Shown here in pieces: positions 34,717-43,755 of a stretch of DNA of 63,334 bases. Source of the DNA: a virus. The stretch covers positions 1-63,334 of the IMG/VR virus record IMGVR_UViG_3300047494_000258; one strand, written 5' to 3'. The notes under the pieces are model-generated. The model worked only from the letters and a program-made list of their open reading frames with translations. It was not told the DNA's origin and searched no databases. Both the position numbers and the translations under genes were made by a program. The stretch's first letter is position 1; every line of letters starts with the position of its first letter.

Positions 34717-35042
34717 GCCGCCAGCTTTCCGCGAATCTGGACATAGCGACGCTGTAGGTATTCGAGCAGCTCATCCTCGGTGCCGTACGCCGCTTCGAAT
34801 CGGGCCTTGTAGGGATGCCGGCTGATCTCTCCAGATCCTGCAGGGGCGGCACGGTGATGGTGATAGCAGAGCGACAGCGTCTTTAGGTGGCCAAGCCGCC
34901 GATTGCCAGACACGATGTGATGGATCTCGGTTGGAACAAACCCGCGCCCCTGTCGCCGACACACGCAGCAGCCGAAGTCTTGGAGAAAGTCCATCCAATG
35001 CTTCTCGGCAGCGGTTGGCGTCCCCGTTGAATGCGACATCAT
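34713..35042 (-). CDS. Ref-like HNH nuclease
   Basis: 109 residues. CCVCRRQGRGFVPTEIHHIVSGNRRLGHLKTLSLCYHHH (about 25-63) matches the core of the P1 Ref family, RecA-dependent HNH-like endonucleases, also seen as NinG/DUF968-like recombination genes. It sits in the nin-like region among DUF1367 and zinc-binding genes. Confidence 0.75.
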   Translation of the reverse strand: MMSHSTGTPTAAEKHWMDFLQDFGCCVCRRQGRGFVPTEIHHIVSGNRRLGHLKTLSLCYHHHRAAPAGSGEISRHPYKARFEAAYGTEDELLEYLQRRYVQIRGKLAA

Positions 35043-35560
35043 TCTTCGAACTCCAGAAGCACCCCGTCCATCATCTCGGCAGCCTTACCCTCGTCAAGAT
35101 GTGGCCAGAGGTAGCGTGCTGCGTGCGGCCCGCGTAGAAATGTCACCACGCGATCATGGAAGTCGCGGAATTCGTCCTCGTCGGCTTTGGCGTAGCTCAC
35201 AGACCGAGGTATTGGCACCACACCACCTTTCGGCCCTGCGCACCACGTAACCCAACCAGCACCAACCTTGAGCCAGTAGAACATCTGATCACGGTGTTCA
35301 AAGCGCTCTTGAGACTCGAACAACGCAGACTCCAGAGCGAAGTGGCGCCGATGGAATGGTCCACTCCGATCACGATGCGTCTTGATCTCGACCATCTCAC
35401 CAGGCTGCAGTTTGAACAGCCCGTTCACAAATCGGCGCCAAGACTTTTTGCCAACTTCGCCCAGCCCGTCGATCGCGCCGAACAACACTTTCCTGGCGAT
35501 CGCTCTCTCCGACTCTGGGATTTCGGTCTCAGTTTGACGGACCAAGATGATGTCTGTCAT
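35039..35560 (-). CDS. DUF1367 family protein
   Basis: 173 residues with LQPGEMVEIKTHRDRSGPFHRRHFALESALFE and AKADEDEFRDFHDRVVTFL, typical of DUF1367 in lambdoid replication regions. The HRR-x-FAL core is conserved in the family; function unknown. Overlaps both flanking genes by 4 bp. Confidence 0.8.
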   Translation of the reverse strand: MTDIILVRQTETEIPESERAIARKVLFGAIDGLGEVGKKSWRRFVNGLFKLQPGEMVEIKTHRDRSGPFHRRHFALESALFESQERFEHRDQMFYWLKVGAGWVTWCAGPKGGVVPIPRSVSYAKADEDEFRDFHDRVVTFLRGPHAARYLWPHLDEGKAAEMMDGVLLEFEE

Positions 35561-36459
35561 GCGGCCTCCCGGTGATACTTATTTTCAAGACACTTCGCGA
35601 AACCCGATGGCGACATCAGAAAATCAAGGTCAGCCAAAAATGGTGGCTTACCATCTCGAGCTTTGGTCTTGCCGGTCAGAAAATCGGACATCGCGCAGGT
35701 CTCGAAAAATTGCCGCCATGCCGCGATACCAGCTGCGCCGGTGCCGTAGCCAAACGGCTTGCAATTGAGCTTGGCTGCCTCTCTCCACCTCGCCGCGATA
35801 GCGCGCTTCCGCGCTTCATTGAGGACTTTCAACCTGGGGTTGTCAGGCATCAGTTCGTGGTAAGCCTCAACGATCTGCTGTACAGGGCATGGAATTGGTA
35901 ATGTCGATCGGCCCCCGGTCGCTGCCGTTACCGCCGATCCGACGAAGTCGGTAGAGGCGTTAGCCTCTCTCTTCTTCTGCTCCTGTTCCTGCTCTTGGCT
36001 TGCATGGGGCTTCGAAGGGGCTTCGTTTAAACCACCTTCTCGACACAAAGCAGGCAGGTGGTAAGCAACTGCATACCTAGCCCTAAAGCCTTGCCAGCAT
36101 TGGTTTTTTGGCACCTTCGCAAGCTCGTTTGAAACCCCTTGAACACGCTTATCAGCAATCGCAAGTTCTTCGCCGATCTGATAGGCCGCGAACTCGTGAA
36201 CGAACACGTACTCGCTCTCTTCGTCATAGGTGCAAAAACCAGCTTCGATGGCCCTTGCAAGCCCCTTCAAAGCATCTTCAAGAGAAAGGCCCGTATCCAC
36301 TGCTACATAGGCCAATGGGCAGTGATACACGCCGATCATATTGGCGTGCGGGCTAGTCATCAGATATAGGCCGACGATGACGCCCTCCTTCGTCTTTTTA
36401 AGCGCCTTTCCAGTTCTGCCAGTCCAGAACTGTGGCGCGACCTTTGCGTAATCCCGCAT
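35557..36459 (-). CDS. Replication initiator/helicase-loader-type protein
   Basis: 300 residues. An N-terminal winged-helix-like region (KVAPQFWTGRTGKALKK...VIVGLYLMTSPHANMIGVYHCP, about 5-50) is followed by a variable, charged linker (QEQEQEQKKRE) and a C-terminal helical domain with WRQFFETCAMSDFLTGKT and GFAKCLENKYH, a common end in phage replication proteins. It would bind the origin and bring in DnaB, encoded two genes upstream. The Gln/Glu repeat may contain origin sites (iteron-like), which I cannot resolve. Confidence 0.7.
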   Translation of the reverse strand: MRDYAKVAPQFWTGRTGKALKKTKEGVIVGLYLMTSPHANMIGVYHCPLAYVAVDTGLSLEDALKGLARAIEAGFCTYDEESEYVFVHEFAAYQIGEELAIADKRVQGVSNELAKVPKNQCWQGFRARYAVAYHLPALCREGGLNEAPSKPHASQEQEQEQKKREANASTDFVGSAVTAATGGRSTLPIPCPVQQIVEAYHELMPDNPRLKVLNEARKRAIAARWREAAKLNCKPFGYGTGAAGIAAWRQFFETCAMSDFLTGKTKARDGKPPFLADLDFLMSPSGFAKCLENKYHREAA

Positions 36460-36860
36460 CAGCGGATGCTCAAGAAAGCGTTGCCGATCTGAAGTACTCC
36501 GGTTTCTAAGCGCGTGCGGTAGAGCGCGCTCTCTGAATACAGGAACTGCTCCAGCTCATGATCGACTCGCGAAACAATGTCCTCCTCACCAAAGAGGAGA
36601 TCGGCGAGTATCAGCAAGTCGCACTTGAAGAATTCGCGACCAGGAGATACGCGGTACTTATCAAGTGCCGCATGGAGTTCTTGTTCTACGCTTCTGGCGT
36701 TAGAGACCTCTACATAGCAGACGACCTGGAACGGGCATGGCACGCCGGATGAATTGGATAGTTCCTCAGCTCGACGGTTGGGGCTGCGGTCTGTAAATCC
36801 CAGCTTGTATATTCCAGGCATTCCCCGGTTAGCCATGATGTAGACGAAGCCGTAGTTCAC
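36459..36860 (-). CDS. GIY-YIG (T5orf172-type) nuclease
   Basis: 134 residues from GTG 36860, whose GTGA overlaps the DnaB stop. YGFVYIMANRGMPGIYKLGFT (residues 3-23 in overlapping parts) has the GFVYI and YKLG blocks of GIY-YIG nucleases, with E-rich helix and REFFKCD. It is inserted between dnaB and the initiator gene; such nucleases may be homing-type or modification-linked. Confidence 0.75.
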   Translation of the reverse strand: MNYGFVYIMANRGMPGIYKLGFTDRSPNRRAEELSNSSGVPCPFQVVCYVEVSNARSVEQELHAALDKYRVSPGREFFKCDLLILADLLFGEEDIVSRVDHELEQFLYSESALYRTRLETGVLQIGNAFLSIR

Positions 36861-38281
36861 TCGAATCCCCTGCCTTTCTTTGATCCTGCGTTTGGTACAG
36901 TTGCGCGCCAGCCCGGCTCCATAGATCCAAACCAAGAATGCTCACCGCGGAAAAGCAGCGGGACCAGGCCTGTTTCACCATCGCGACTCTTTGCGATATT
37001 GATTTCGGTTACGCCTTTGTCAGGCGAGTCCGGGTTGTAGTAGTCATCGCGGTACATCAGCATGATGACGTCGCTATCCTGCTCGATCTCGCCACTCTCA
37101 CGAAGGTCGCTCATCATCGGCCGCTTATTGGCACGCTCCTCACATTTGCGTGAAAGTTGGGAGAGCGCCAGGACCGGGCATTCCATTTCTCGAGCGAGCT
37201 GCTTTAGGCCGCGACTGATCGATCCGATTTCACCCGTCCGGTTGTCACCGGTGCCTGTCATCAGTTGGATATAGTCGACGACCACTAGACCGAGCGCGCC
37301 GTGTTGACGCTTCAGGGTCCGGGCCTTCGCGCGAAGCTGGTTGATATGCAAACCAGGTCGTTCATCGATGATGAATGTGACCTCGTGAAGCTTCTGAATC
37401 GCATGGGTGAGTCTTGGCCAATCATCTTCGTGGAGCTTTCCGTTCTTCAAACGACCGCCGTCGATGCGACCCACGTTGGACATCATTCGCCTGGCCAACT
37501 GCTTGGCGCCCATCTCCCCCGACCATGCGTAGACCGGGAGTCGGTGGCCGACCGCGACGTTGACGGCGATATGGAAGGCCAATGCTGATTTGCCCATGCT
37601 GGGACGGCCAGCCAGTACGATCAACTCGCCCGGACCCATGCCGCTCAATCGCCCATCCAAGTCAGGGAACCCGGTTGGTACGCCGGTTATTCCTGTGTTA
37701 TCAGGAGCGTGGTAGAGATCGTCGATGCGCTCGACCAATGCGCTTAGAACCGTCGAAAGTTCAGTGGTGTCGACCTGCTTCGAACGATCTGCCAGCGTGT
37801 CAATCAGCGCGCCGGCTTGAAGGATCTTGTCCTCCGTATCCATTGAGCCATCCCAACCCATCTCGGCGATGCGGTCAGCGATACCGATCAGATTCCTGAG
37901 CCGCCCCTTGTCAGCGACGATCTCGGCGTGTCGACGGACACCAGCGGCAGACACCGTGTTATTGACCAAGGTGGTGAGATACGGGAGGCCTCCAACCTCA
38001 TCCGCCTTGTTGCTTGCTGAAAGTGACTCAAAAACAGTCACCACGTCTGCGGGCTGGTTTCGCTCGAGCAGCCGGACGATGTGCTGATAGATCAGCCGAT
38101 GGTCGTAGCGGTAAAAGTGGTCGAGTACCAGGATGTCGCCGACTCGATCCCAAGCCGTGTTATCGATCATCATCGCGCCAAGTACTGCCTGCTCGGCCTG
38201 ATCAGAGTGAGGTGGCACGCGCATGTACTCCGACTCTGGAGGCGGCATCTCGTCATTGGCGGGCATGGGTAGAGCGCTCAT
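36857..38281 (-). CDS. dnaB: Replicative DNA helicase DnaB
   Basis: 474 residues. N-terminal domain (SDQAEQAVLGAMMIDN, about 26-41) and a RecA-type motor with GRPSMGKS at 225-232, DYIQLMTG (Walker B), and ALSQLSRKCEERANKRPMMSDLRESGEIEQDSDV near 380-415, all typical of DnaB. The helicase unwinds DNA at the phage fork. It overlaps the GIY-YIG gene and lies two genes upstream of the initiator. Confidence 0.93.
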   Translation of the reverse strand: MSALPMPANDEMPPPESEYMRVPPHSDQAEQAVLGAMMIDNTAWDRVGDILVLDHFYRYDHRLIYQHIVRLLERNQPADVVTVFESLSASNKADEVGGLPYLTTLVNNTVSAAGVRRHAEIVADKGRLRNLIGIADRIAEMGWDGSMDTEDKILQAGALIDTLADRSKQVDTTELSTVLSALVERIDDLYHAPDNTGITGVPTGFPDLDGRLSGMGPGELIVLAGRPSMGKSALAFHIAVNVAVGHRLPVYAWSGEMGAKQLARRMMSNVGRIDGGRLKNGKLHEDDWPRLTHAIQKLHEVTFIIDERPGLHINQLRAKARTLKRQHGALGLVVVDYIQLMTGTGDNRTGEIGSISRGLKQLAREMECPVLALSQLSRKCEERANKRPMMSDLRESGEIEQDSDVIMLMYRDDYYNPDSPDKGVTEINIAKSRDGETGLVPLLFRGEHSWFGSMEPGWRATVPNAGSKKGRGFE

Positions 38282-38694
38282 TTCTTGACGAACACCGTAA
38301 AGCCCTGCGGATAGACATCGAGCAGCAGCCCTGCTCGGCTTGGATGGGGGTCGTGGACCATCTTGTCAGCGAACCAGACGGTGTCATGCAGGGCCGGGCC
38401 TCGCGATGTGTTCCCGCAACGCAGATAGTGGAATGGCCACCTCAAAGCCCAATCCTCCGCCGCGCAATCTGATTCGTAGAAGATGGCGACATAACCACGA
38501 GGTTCTAGCCAAGCCTGCAAGCGATTGATCCATGGAAGAATGCCGTTCTCATCTGGCGCCTCTTCGCCGCTATGGCAGAAGTGAGGAACCGCATGCGGAG
38601 GCAGATCGAAGACGGTCGCAACGCAGCAACGGCAGCAATCACCCCAGACCCCGTTGTCAGGGTCATGTATCAATGTCATGTCTGCCGGCGTCAT
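38278..38694 (-). CDS. Putative C39/papain-fold cysteine-peptidase-like protein (copy 2)
   Basis: 138 residues. GDCCRCC (Cys20 in GDC), His103 and Asp115 in HDPHPSR, with PHFCHSGEE and HYLRCGNTSRGP between. Same order and spacing as the protein at 2,419-2,919. It has two extra Cys near the first. Location between dnaB and the PAPS-reductase-like gene, away from lysis, argues against a simple lysis role for the family. Confidence 0.6.
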   Translation of the reverse strand: MTPADMTLIHDPDNGVWGDCCRCCVATVFDLPPHAVPHFCHSGEEAPDENGILPWINRLQAWLEPRGYVAIFYESDCAAEDWALRWPFHYLRCGNTSRGPALHDTVWFADKMVHDPHPSRAGLLLDVYPQGFTVFVKK

Positions 38695-39917
38695 GCGTCT
38701 GCCTCAGAAAAAAGAAGTGGTTGGACCGCACCGTTTTGATAGACGACCGGAAGCACCGTGTCGGCGCTTGGTTCGTCACCCTCCCAGCCTTCAGGCCAGG
38801 TCTCTGCAGCTATCAATTCCCGAATCCGAGATTCTTCTTCGTGATTCAGCAGATCGATCGTGGGACGACCAAGAGCCAGGGCCGATGCGTTGATTTCGGA
38901 CTGGATACCGAGGACGCGCTGCAGTCCCATCTCCCTCGACTCCAACTTGAGCGGGCCCATGCGCTGAGGGTTTTTTGCGATCGAGCCGTCCTTCAGCCGT
39001 TCCAGACCTTCCTTCTTAATGCGGTGCTGGGGCTCCCGAAGCTGCCTGTACAAAACCCTAAGGCCCAGCAATGGCTTCAGATAAGCCCAGTCCGGATTGG
39101 TCAACACGGTGTTTAGAGCCGTGTCTTCGCTCGCCAGTGGACAACCAACACAGCCCGTTCGCGCGTTGATTTCCTCTGCCTCATCGCCGCCGTAGGCGTC
39201 GGCAATCATTGCCGTTGACCAATCACCAAATTCGACAGTCGGAGCCCAGTGCTTCAGCCACTCCCAGACATGGCAGACGCGCCAGTGGAGGATCGGCGCC
39301 AGGGTGGCTATCCGGCCGGCAGCGCCCTTAGAGGTAGGCAAGGTCTGCTGATACCAACCCTGTCCACATTCGGCGCCATCCTTGCCGCAACTCATCTCAA
39401 TCCGGCGATCACGGATCGCGCTCTCGCCCTGGCGCACCCCAGTAATCATCAGAATCGATGAGTCCAGGTTATCCACCGCATCGACGATCGCATGCGACAT
39501 CGGATCGACCTTGATCTGGCGAGTGCACCAGCGCAAGGTATTGTTGTTTGGCGGGGGAACTCCCCGGCCGAGGATGTATACAAAGAATCGCTTGTCCAAC
39601 GGCGCACGGACAACTCGCACGTCAATGCCTCGGTCTCGAAGTTCATCGATGATGTGCTCAGCGGCGATCGCGAGTGGAGTCAACTCCATCCGGGTGTCGG
39701 CGTAGAACACAATGAGAACGCGAGGCGCCTTGATCTTTCCTATGCTGATCAGGTACAGAATCAAGGTCAGGACAGTCGTCGAGTCCTTGCCACCGGACCA
39801 AGCGATGCCCCAACAGTCATGATCGGGGCCGTAGGCAAGCAGCGACTGAATCGTGAGCTCAATGCTCTCGGTCATTTGAAGCCGTTGGCCGCCATCGAAG
39901 AAACCAACTTGCCTCAT
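38691..39917 (-). CDS. PAPS-reductase/DndC-like ATP-pyrophosphatase
   Basis: 408 residues from ATG 39917 (ATGA overlap on the methyltransferase stop). WSGGKDSTTVL at 40-50 is the PP-loop of PAPS reductases and sulfurtransferases; LRWCTRQIKVDP and TGCVGCPLA give Cys residues that could hold a thiol or Fe-S as in DndC. The family includes the sulfur-activating enzyme of DNA phosphorothioation, but many phage members have no known role. Sited directly downstream of a DNA methyltransferase, so a DNA-modification role is worth testing. Confidence 0.75.
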   Translation of the reverse strand: MRQVGFFDGGQRLQMTESIELTIQSLLAYGPDHDCWGIAWSGGKDSTTVLTLILYLISIGKIKAPRVLIVFYADTRMELTPLAIAAEHIIDELRDRGIDVRVVRAPLDKRFFVYILGRGVPPPNNNTLRWCTRQIKVDPMSHAIVDAVDNLDSSILMITGVRQGESAIRDRRIEMSCGKDGAECGQGWYQQTLPTSKGAAGRIATLAPILHWRVCHVWEWLKHWAPTVEFGDWSTAMIADAYGGDEAEEINARTGCVGCPLASEDTALNTVLTNPDWAYLKPLLGLRVLYRQLREPQHRIKKEGLERLKDGSIAKNPQRMGPLKLESREMGLQRVLGIQSEINASALALGRPTIDLLNHEEESRIRELIAAETWPEGWEGDEPSADTVLPVVYQNGAVQPLLFSEADA

Positions 39918-42900
39918 GCTGCCAGCTCCTCCGATGCGAACAGATCTGGCATCGCCATTTCTCGAGCAGCAGCCTCGCAATACGTCACACCGTCGAGGAA
40001 ATAGCGATTCGACAGTTCGATCCCGTAGCCTCGGCGCTTCAGCATCATGGCCCGGTATGGGACTGTCATGAGACCCCCGAACGGATCGAGCACCAGCTCG
40101 CCCGGCATCGTCCACTGAGCGATCGCGCGGTCAGCGATATCGAACTGCATCGGGCATAGATGCATTTCGCGCCCCTTGACCGACTGAGCGCCGTTGAGGG
40201 TCAACATCCGAGTGATATCGCTCCAAACTTCGTCGCTCCAGGACTGCGGCTGCAGGAGCATAAATCCGCTAGGCAGCATCCCCTGCGTTTCAAGATGCTC
40301 TGCGATTCTGACGTGATGCTCGAAGTCATAGGTCTCTTCAAGGCTGTACTGCTTGAACATTTTGAAGATGGCGTCATGCGGCATGCCGTCGAGTTCTTCA
40401 GGCTGCAGGAGTCGATTGCCAGAGGACCTGGTGAAGGCGTGGGCGTCAGTCTGCCACCGGCTGCGGGTGTATTCAGCCTTGCTCTTAACCACTGGCAGAT
40501 CGGCGTAGCTCTTCTCAGTGCTACTAGGCGGCTTGCGGAAGATCAACAGGTACTCAGGCATGCCGACACCCATCTTGGAGCCGTCCTTGCACTGCTCGGT
40601 CCACCCCAGGCGGTATGTCTGATTGTTCTCGCGCACCACGTCCGTGACGATGGTCTTCATGCCCATATAGGCGAAGCCGTGCCGGGTGTAATGCTCAATG
40701 CAGCGCGCGTGAAATGGATACACAGTCTGGAAGCCGAGGCCTGTCATGCCACCAGGAACAATGCGGTCCTTGACGTGGATCGCGGCGAGACGGCCTGGCT
40801 GCAGCACCTTGAGCAGGTTTGGCGTCAGGAAATCCATCTGCGCGAAGAAATGCTGGTTGTTATCTGTATGGCCGAAGTCAGCGTAGTTGGGGCTGTACTC
40901 GTACTGTGTGGCGAACGGAATGCTGGTCAGAATCAGCCCGACCGAGTTTTCTTCCATGCGCGCCGTCTCAAGCACGCAGTCGTTATTGACACAGGTAAAT
41001 CCATCACCGCTGACCTCGACGCGCTCGACACCAAGTGCGCGTGTCAGTTGCTCCATCACCCCGGCCTGTGACAGGCCGTACTTCTTGATAATTTCCGTCA
41101 TCTTCGCCGCCATTTCTTCGTGCTGAGCCCACTTCCGCTCGAGATCGCGGCGGACCTTTCGTTCTGCTTCGGTGTAGATAAGATCGATGCGCACAGGCTT
41201 CGTCTGTAGGAAGCGCTGGATGCGGTGAACCGCCTGGATGAAATCGTTGAACTTAAAGCCGATGCCGAGGAAGATGGCCCAAGAGCAGTGGCGTTGAAAG
41301 TTGCAACCGCTGCCCGCAATGACCGGCTTCGCCGCAAGTTCCTGGATGCGCCCCTCGCTGAAATCAATGATCGCTGTCTCGCGCTCATCGAGATCCTGTG
41401 AGCCGTAGACACTAGTCATGCCAGTCATGCGCTCGACAGACGGAACCTGCAGGGTCGGAAGCGCTTCAAGGATGACGAGGTTGCGACTCTTAGAGCGACC
41501 GCAATTCGTCCAACCGGCCTGTTTAAAGCAATAGCCTGGATTAGCGCTCGCGACTTTCTTTTCGTTAACGTAGGTATATAGCCGCGCGTCTGGCCAGCGT
41601 TGCCACGCGATCGCCATCGCTTCCTTGATCAGATCTGAGGAAAGGATTGGACCTTCGTTGCGAAATATCGCGCAGTTAATTCCCTGCTGCCCACTATCGT
41701 CGATGAACTTCCGCCAGACGAAGAGGGCCTTGCGGTCTCGCGTCAAAAGAACCGTCTTGAAACCAGGACCGGCGAAGCGATCGCGTTCTCGGCCGTCCTT
41801 GTATGGAAGAGCGCTGTAGTGACGTTCAAACAGCGCTAGACCGTCCGGGTTGCCATCTTGCAGCTCTTCCCAATGATTCCAGCGGGCCCGCGGAAGCGAT
41901 GCCTCTAACGCGTGGCGCTCTGCTTCCAAGTCATGCCAGATCAACCGATGCGCGTCAGGATCTTCGGCTCGTAGTTCCAACATCTTTGCGATGCGGGCGC
42001 CCAGGCTGTCCCTCTTCTCGCGCGAGGCCTCTACGATCCCGATCGCTTCGGGCTTGAACATCCGGCCCTGCCCCCAGAACTCCTGGCCAGCATCACTGTG
42101 ATCGCTGGGTAATTCGTGCCAACGAACGTCGAGCGGCGGCAAAGCATAGCCTGCGTCACTGAATCCAAGGTCACTCGGCCGCTGGACGAACAGAGCCCAG
42201 CTGGAGCACCAGAGCCAGAACTCGTCGACCTTGTGTTCATGGATGGTGAGCTGATCCGCCTTCTCACTATTGCGCTTGAAGAACCGAGTCTTCGCCTGGC
42301 CAACATCCATAATCCCAAGGAATACGCTGTAGGCCAGAAGCTCGATAAACTCGTTCGGACTGGGTGTGGCCGTGGCCACAAAGCGATACTGCACACCCGC
42401 GCTACGCTCGCGACTGTCCATTCGCTTGTAGTCACCCGCAAACAGCCCCATGAACTCACGGAATGTTTTTGTGCCACCGAAGCCGCGCAAGCAGCTCGCT
42501 TCATCGAGGCTGGCTACGACGAAGTGCCGAGGATCCAACTTGCCGTCACGGACCGTCTCGTAGTTGGTCAGGTAGATGCCGGCCGGATCGTCGCATTCCT
42601 CGATCGAGCGGATGAACTTGATCTTTATCCCCAGGAGAGCAGCGTCGCGAATGAACTCCTGCCGAACGCCAAGGGGAATAACGATGATCCCCATCCCCGC
42701 CACCTTCGTAAGGATGATGCGGATAATCTCGAGTTGAATGACGCTCTTGCCTAGCCCGAAGGCGGCAAAGATCGCTCGCCGGCCGCCACGTACCGCCCAG
42801 CAGACGATGGCGACCTGGTGCGGCTTGAGCAGAGGATTTACCTCGCTCGGATCGCAGGGGAACCCAGCCTCACTGGCCAGTTCCACTTTCGCCTTTAGGA

Positions 42901-42919
42901 ACGACAGATAGGCGTCCAT
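39914..42919 (-). CDS. SF2 helicase fused to N-type DNA methyltransferase
   Basis: 1001 residues from ATG 42919 (TGATG with the upstream stop). The N-terminal half is a helicase: GLGKS at 55-59, DEAS at 139-142, TATPSPN at 183-189, and HRIQRFLQTKPVR near 620. The C-terminal third is a DNA amino-methyltransferase: TSIPF near residue 666 takes the place of the (D/S)PPY motif, and LDPFGG near 944 with MLKRRGYGIELS binds AdoMet. This order (catalytic before AdoMet motif) is the beta class. Similar helicase-methylases act in phage anti-restriction (as DarB of P1). Confidence 0.85.
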   Translation of the reverse strand: MDAYLSFLKAKVELASEAGFPCDPSEVNPLLKPHQVAIVCWAVRGGRRAIFAAFGLGKSVIQLEIIRIILTKVAGMGIIVIPLGVRQEFIRDAALLGIKIKFIRSIEECDDPAGIYLTNYETVRDGKLDPRHFVVASLDEASCLRGFGGTKTFREFMGLFAGDYKRMDSRERSAGVQYRFVATATPSPNEFIELLAYSVFLGIMDVGQAKTRFFKRNSEKADQLTIHEHKVDEFWLWCSSWALFVQRPSDLGFSDAGYALPPLDVRWHELPSDHSDAGQEFWGQGRMFKPEAIGIVEASREKRDSLGARIAKMLELRAEDPDAHRLIWHDLEAERHALEASLPRARWNHWEELQDGNPDGLALFERHYSALPYKDGRERDRFAGPGFKTVLLTRDRKALFVWRKFIDDSGQQGINCAIFRNEGPILSSDLIKEAMAIAWQRWPDARLYTYVNEKKVASANPGYCFKQAGWTNCGRSKSRNLVILEALPTLQVPSVERMTGMTSVYGSQDLDERETAIIDFSEGRIQELAAKPVIAGSGCNFQRHCSWAIFLGIGFKFNDFIQAVHRIQRFLQTKPVRIDLIYTEAERKVRRDLERKWAQHEEMAAKMTEIIKKYGLSQAGVMEQLTRALGVERVEVSGDGFTCVNNDCVLETARMEENSVGLILTSIPFATQYEYSPNYADFGHTDNNQHFFAQMDFLTPNLLKVLQPGRLAAIHVKDRIVPGGMTGLGFQTVYPFHARCIEHYTRHGFAYMGMKTIVTDVVRENNQTYRLGWTEQCKDGSKMGVGMPEYLLIFRKPPSSTEKSYADLPVVKSKAEYTRSRWQTDAHAFTRSSGNRLLQPEELDGMPHDAIFKMFKQYSLEETYDFEHHVRIAEHLETQGMLPSGFMLLQPQSWSDEVWSDITRMLTLNGAQSVKGREMHLCPMQFDIADRAIAQWTMPGELVLDPFGGLMTVPYRAMMLKRRGYGIELSNRYFLDGVTYCEAAAREMAMPDLFASEELAA

Positions 42920-43071
42920 CAACGGTCCAGCCATGTCAGGCAGGTGGTCATGGACCGCATCACTGCCGTTCCCAGCCACGCGAAGAAATAGCCAAGCGAG
43001 CCGATCGCACCAATGGCAGCGAGTGCAATGGTGTACCCAATTGCGGTTAAGAACGCGCGAAGAGCCTTCAC
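42919..43071 (-). CDS. 50-residue single-TM protein
   Basis: GTG 43071 (GTGA overlap with the upstream stop). FLTAIGYTIALAAIGAIGSLGYFFAWLG makes a single transmembrane helix with small residues. Ends in TGATG with the helicase-methylase. Translational coupling to both neighbours supports it. Function unknown. Confidence 0.6.
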   Translation of the reverse strand: MKALRAFLTAIGYTIALAAIGAIGSLGYFFAWLGTAVMRSMTTCLTWLDR

Positions 43072-43223
43072 GACCGGGCCCCCGCGTTGCTCCATGCATC
43101 GGCAATGATCGCGGCTATGAGCATAAAGACGCAAAACACCGCGCACGCAGCTATCGCGAACGCGAGATACAGCCCCGTCAGAATCATTCCGATGACTGCG
43201 AATAGAAAGTAGAGAACCTTCAC
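43068..43223 (-). CDS. 51-residue small membrane protein
   Basis: Starts at GTG 43223 (GTGA with the upstream stop) and stops at 43068. YFLFAVIGMILTGLYLAF and AACAVFCVFMLIAAII are two hydrophobic stretches. Same start mode and size as the next gene; the two may act as a pair. Too short for routine gene finding. Function unknown. Confidence 0.6.
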   Translation of the reverse strand: MKVLYFLFAVIGMILTGLYLAFAIAACAVFCVFMLIAAIIADAWSNAGARS

Positions 43224-43420
43224 AGGCAGTCGTATCCAAAGGTCTGCGAGCGGCGACGAAAGCGCGTGATGCCACGGGCGGGGCGCGGGATAGCGATCGC
43301 TGGTTGCGGATCGAACTTCGCAACCAGTTCGATATCAGACTGTCCGGGACAGTCGACGTGGTCGCAGTTTTCGTGCAGAGCGACTTTTCGATTGCACGTC
43401 AAGCAAGTGATTTCATTCAT
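43220..43420 (-). CDS. Small zinc-knuckle protein
   Basis: 66 residues from ATG 43420 (ATGA on the preceding stop). MNEITCLTCNRKVALHENCDHVDCPG contains C-x2-C and C-x4-C sets able to bind zinc, then a basic tail. No family recognised. Part of an unbroken chain of 4-bp overlaps. Confidence 0.6.
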   Translation of the reverse strand: MNEITCLTCNRKVALHENCDHVDCPGQSDIELVAKFDPQPAIAIPRPARGITRFRRRSQTFGYDCL

Positions 43421-43755
43421 AGGACGGCTCTCCAGACGGCTGCATTGGCACAATGAGCTTTGGGATTCGTGACTTGACCAAACCCCACTCTTCTAATTAA
43501 CCCCGCGCGTGCGGCGCGCAGGAATACCGAACCCCAAGCGCGCAAATGTGGCGGCTGGGACAATCCAGTTTTGGCCGCAAATTCTCTGACCTGCTCAGCC
43601 ATGAATTCACCGCGGTGCGATCCGATGAAGCGAATCAATGCTTGATGCGCGCTCTCTGGCCAGTTCGGATCGACAGATTCAGCGTGGCCGATCGCTTGGG
43701 CCATGCCCATGTCGCGAAGGTCCTTGCCGCTAAAGTCCAGAGAGGCTTGGTTCAC
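43417..43755 (-). CDS. Small phage protein with winged-helix-like C terminus
   Basis: 112 residues from GTG 43755 (GTGA overlap with the preceding stop), chosen over longer in-frame ATGs that overlap the neighbour entirely. WPESAHQALIRFIGSHRGEFMAEQVREFAAKTGLSQPP and LRAWGSVFLRAARAGLIRRVGFG resemble a helix-turn-helix/wing unit. Possibly DNA-binding in replication control; no name assigned. Confidence 0.55.
   Translation of the reverse strand: MNQASLDFSGKDLRDMGMAQAIGHAESVDPNWPESAHQALIRFIGSHRGEFMAEQVREFAAKTGLSQPPHLRAWGSVFLRAARAGLIRRVGFGQVTNPKAHCANAAVWRAVL

Noticed and set aside
40160-41071. 303-codon open frame on the plus strand
   Set aside because: It lies wholly within the helicase-methyltransferase gene on the other strand and has no domain-like pattern; G+C-rich coding DNA leaves such opposite frames open.
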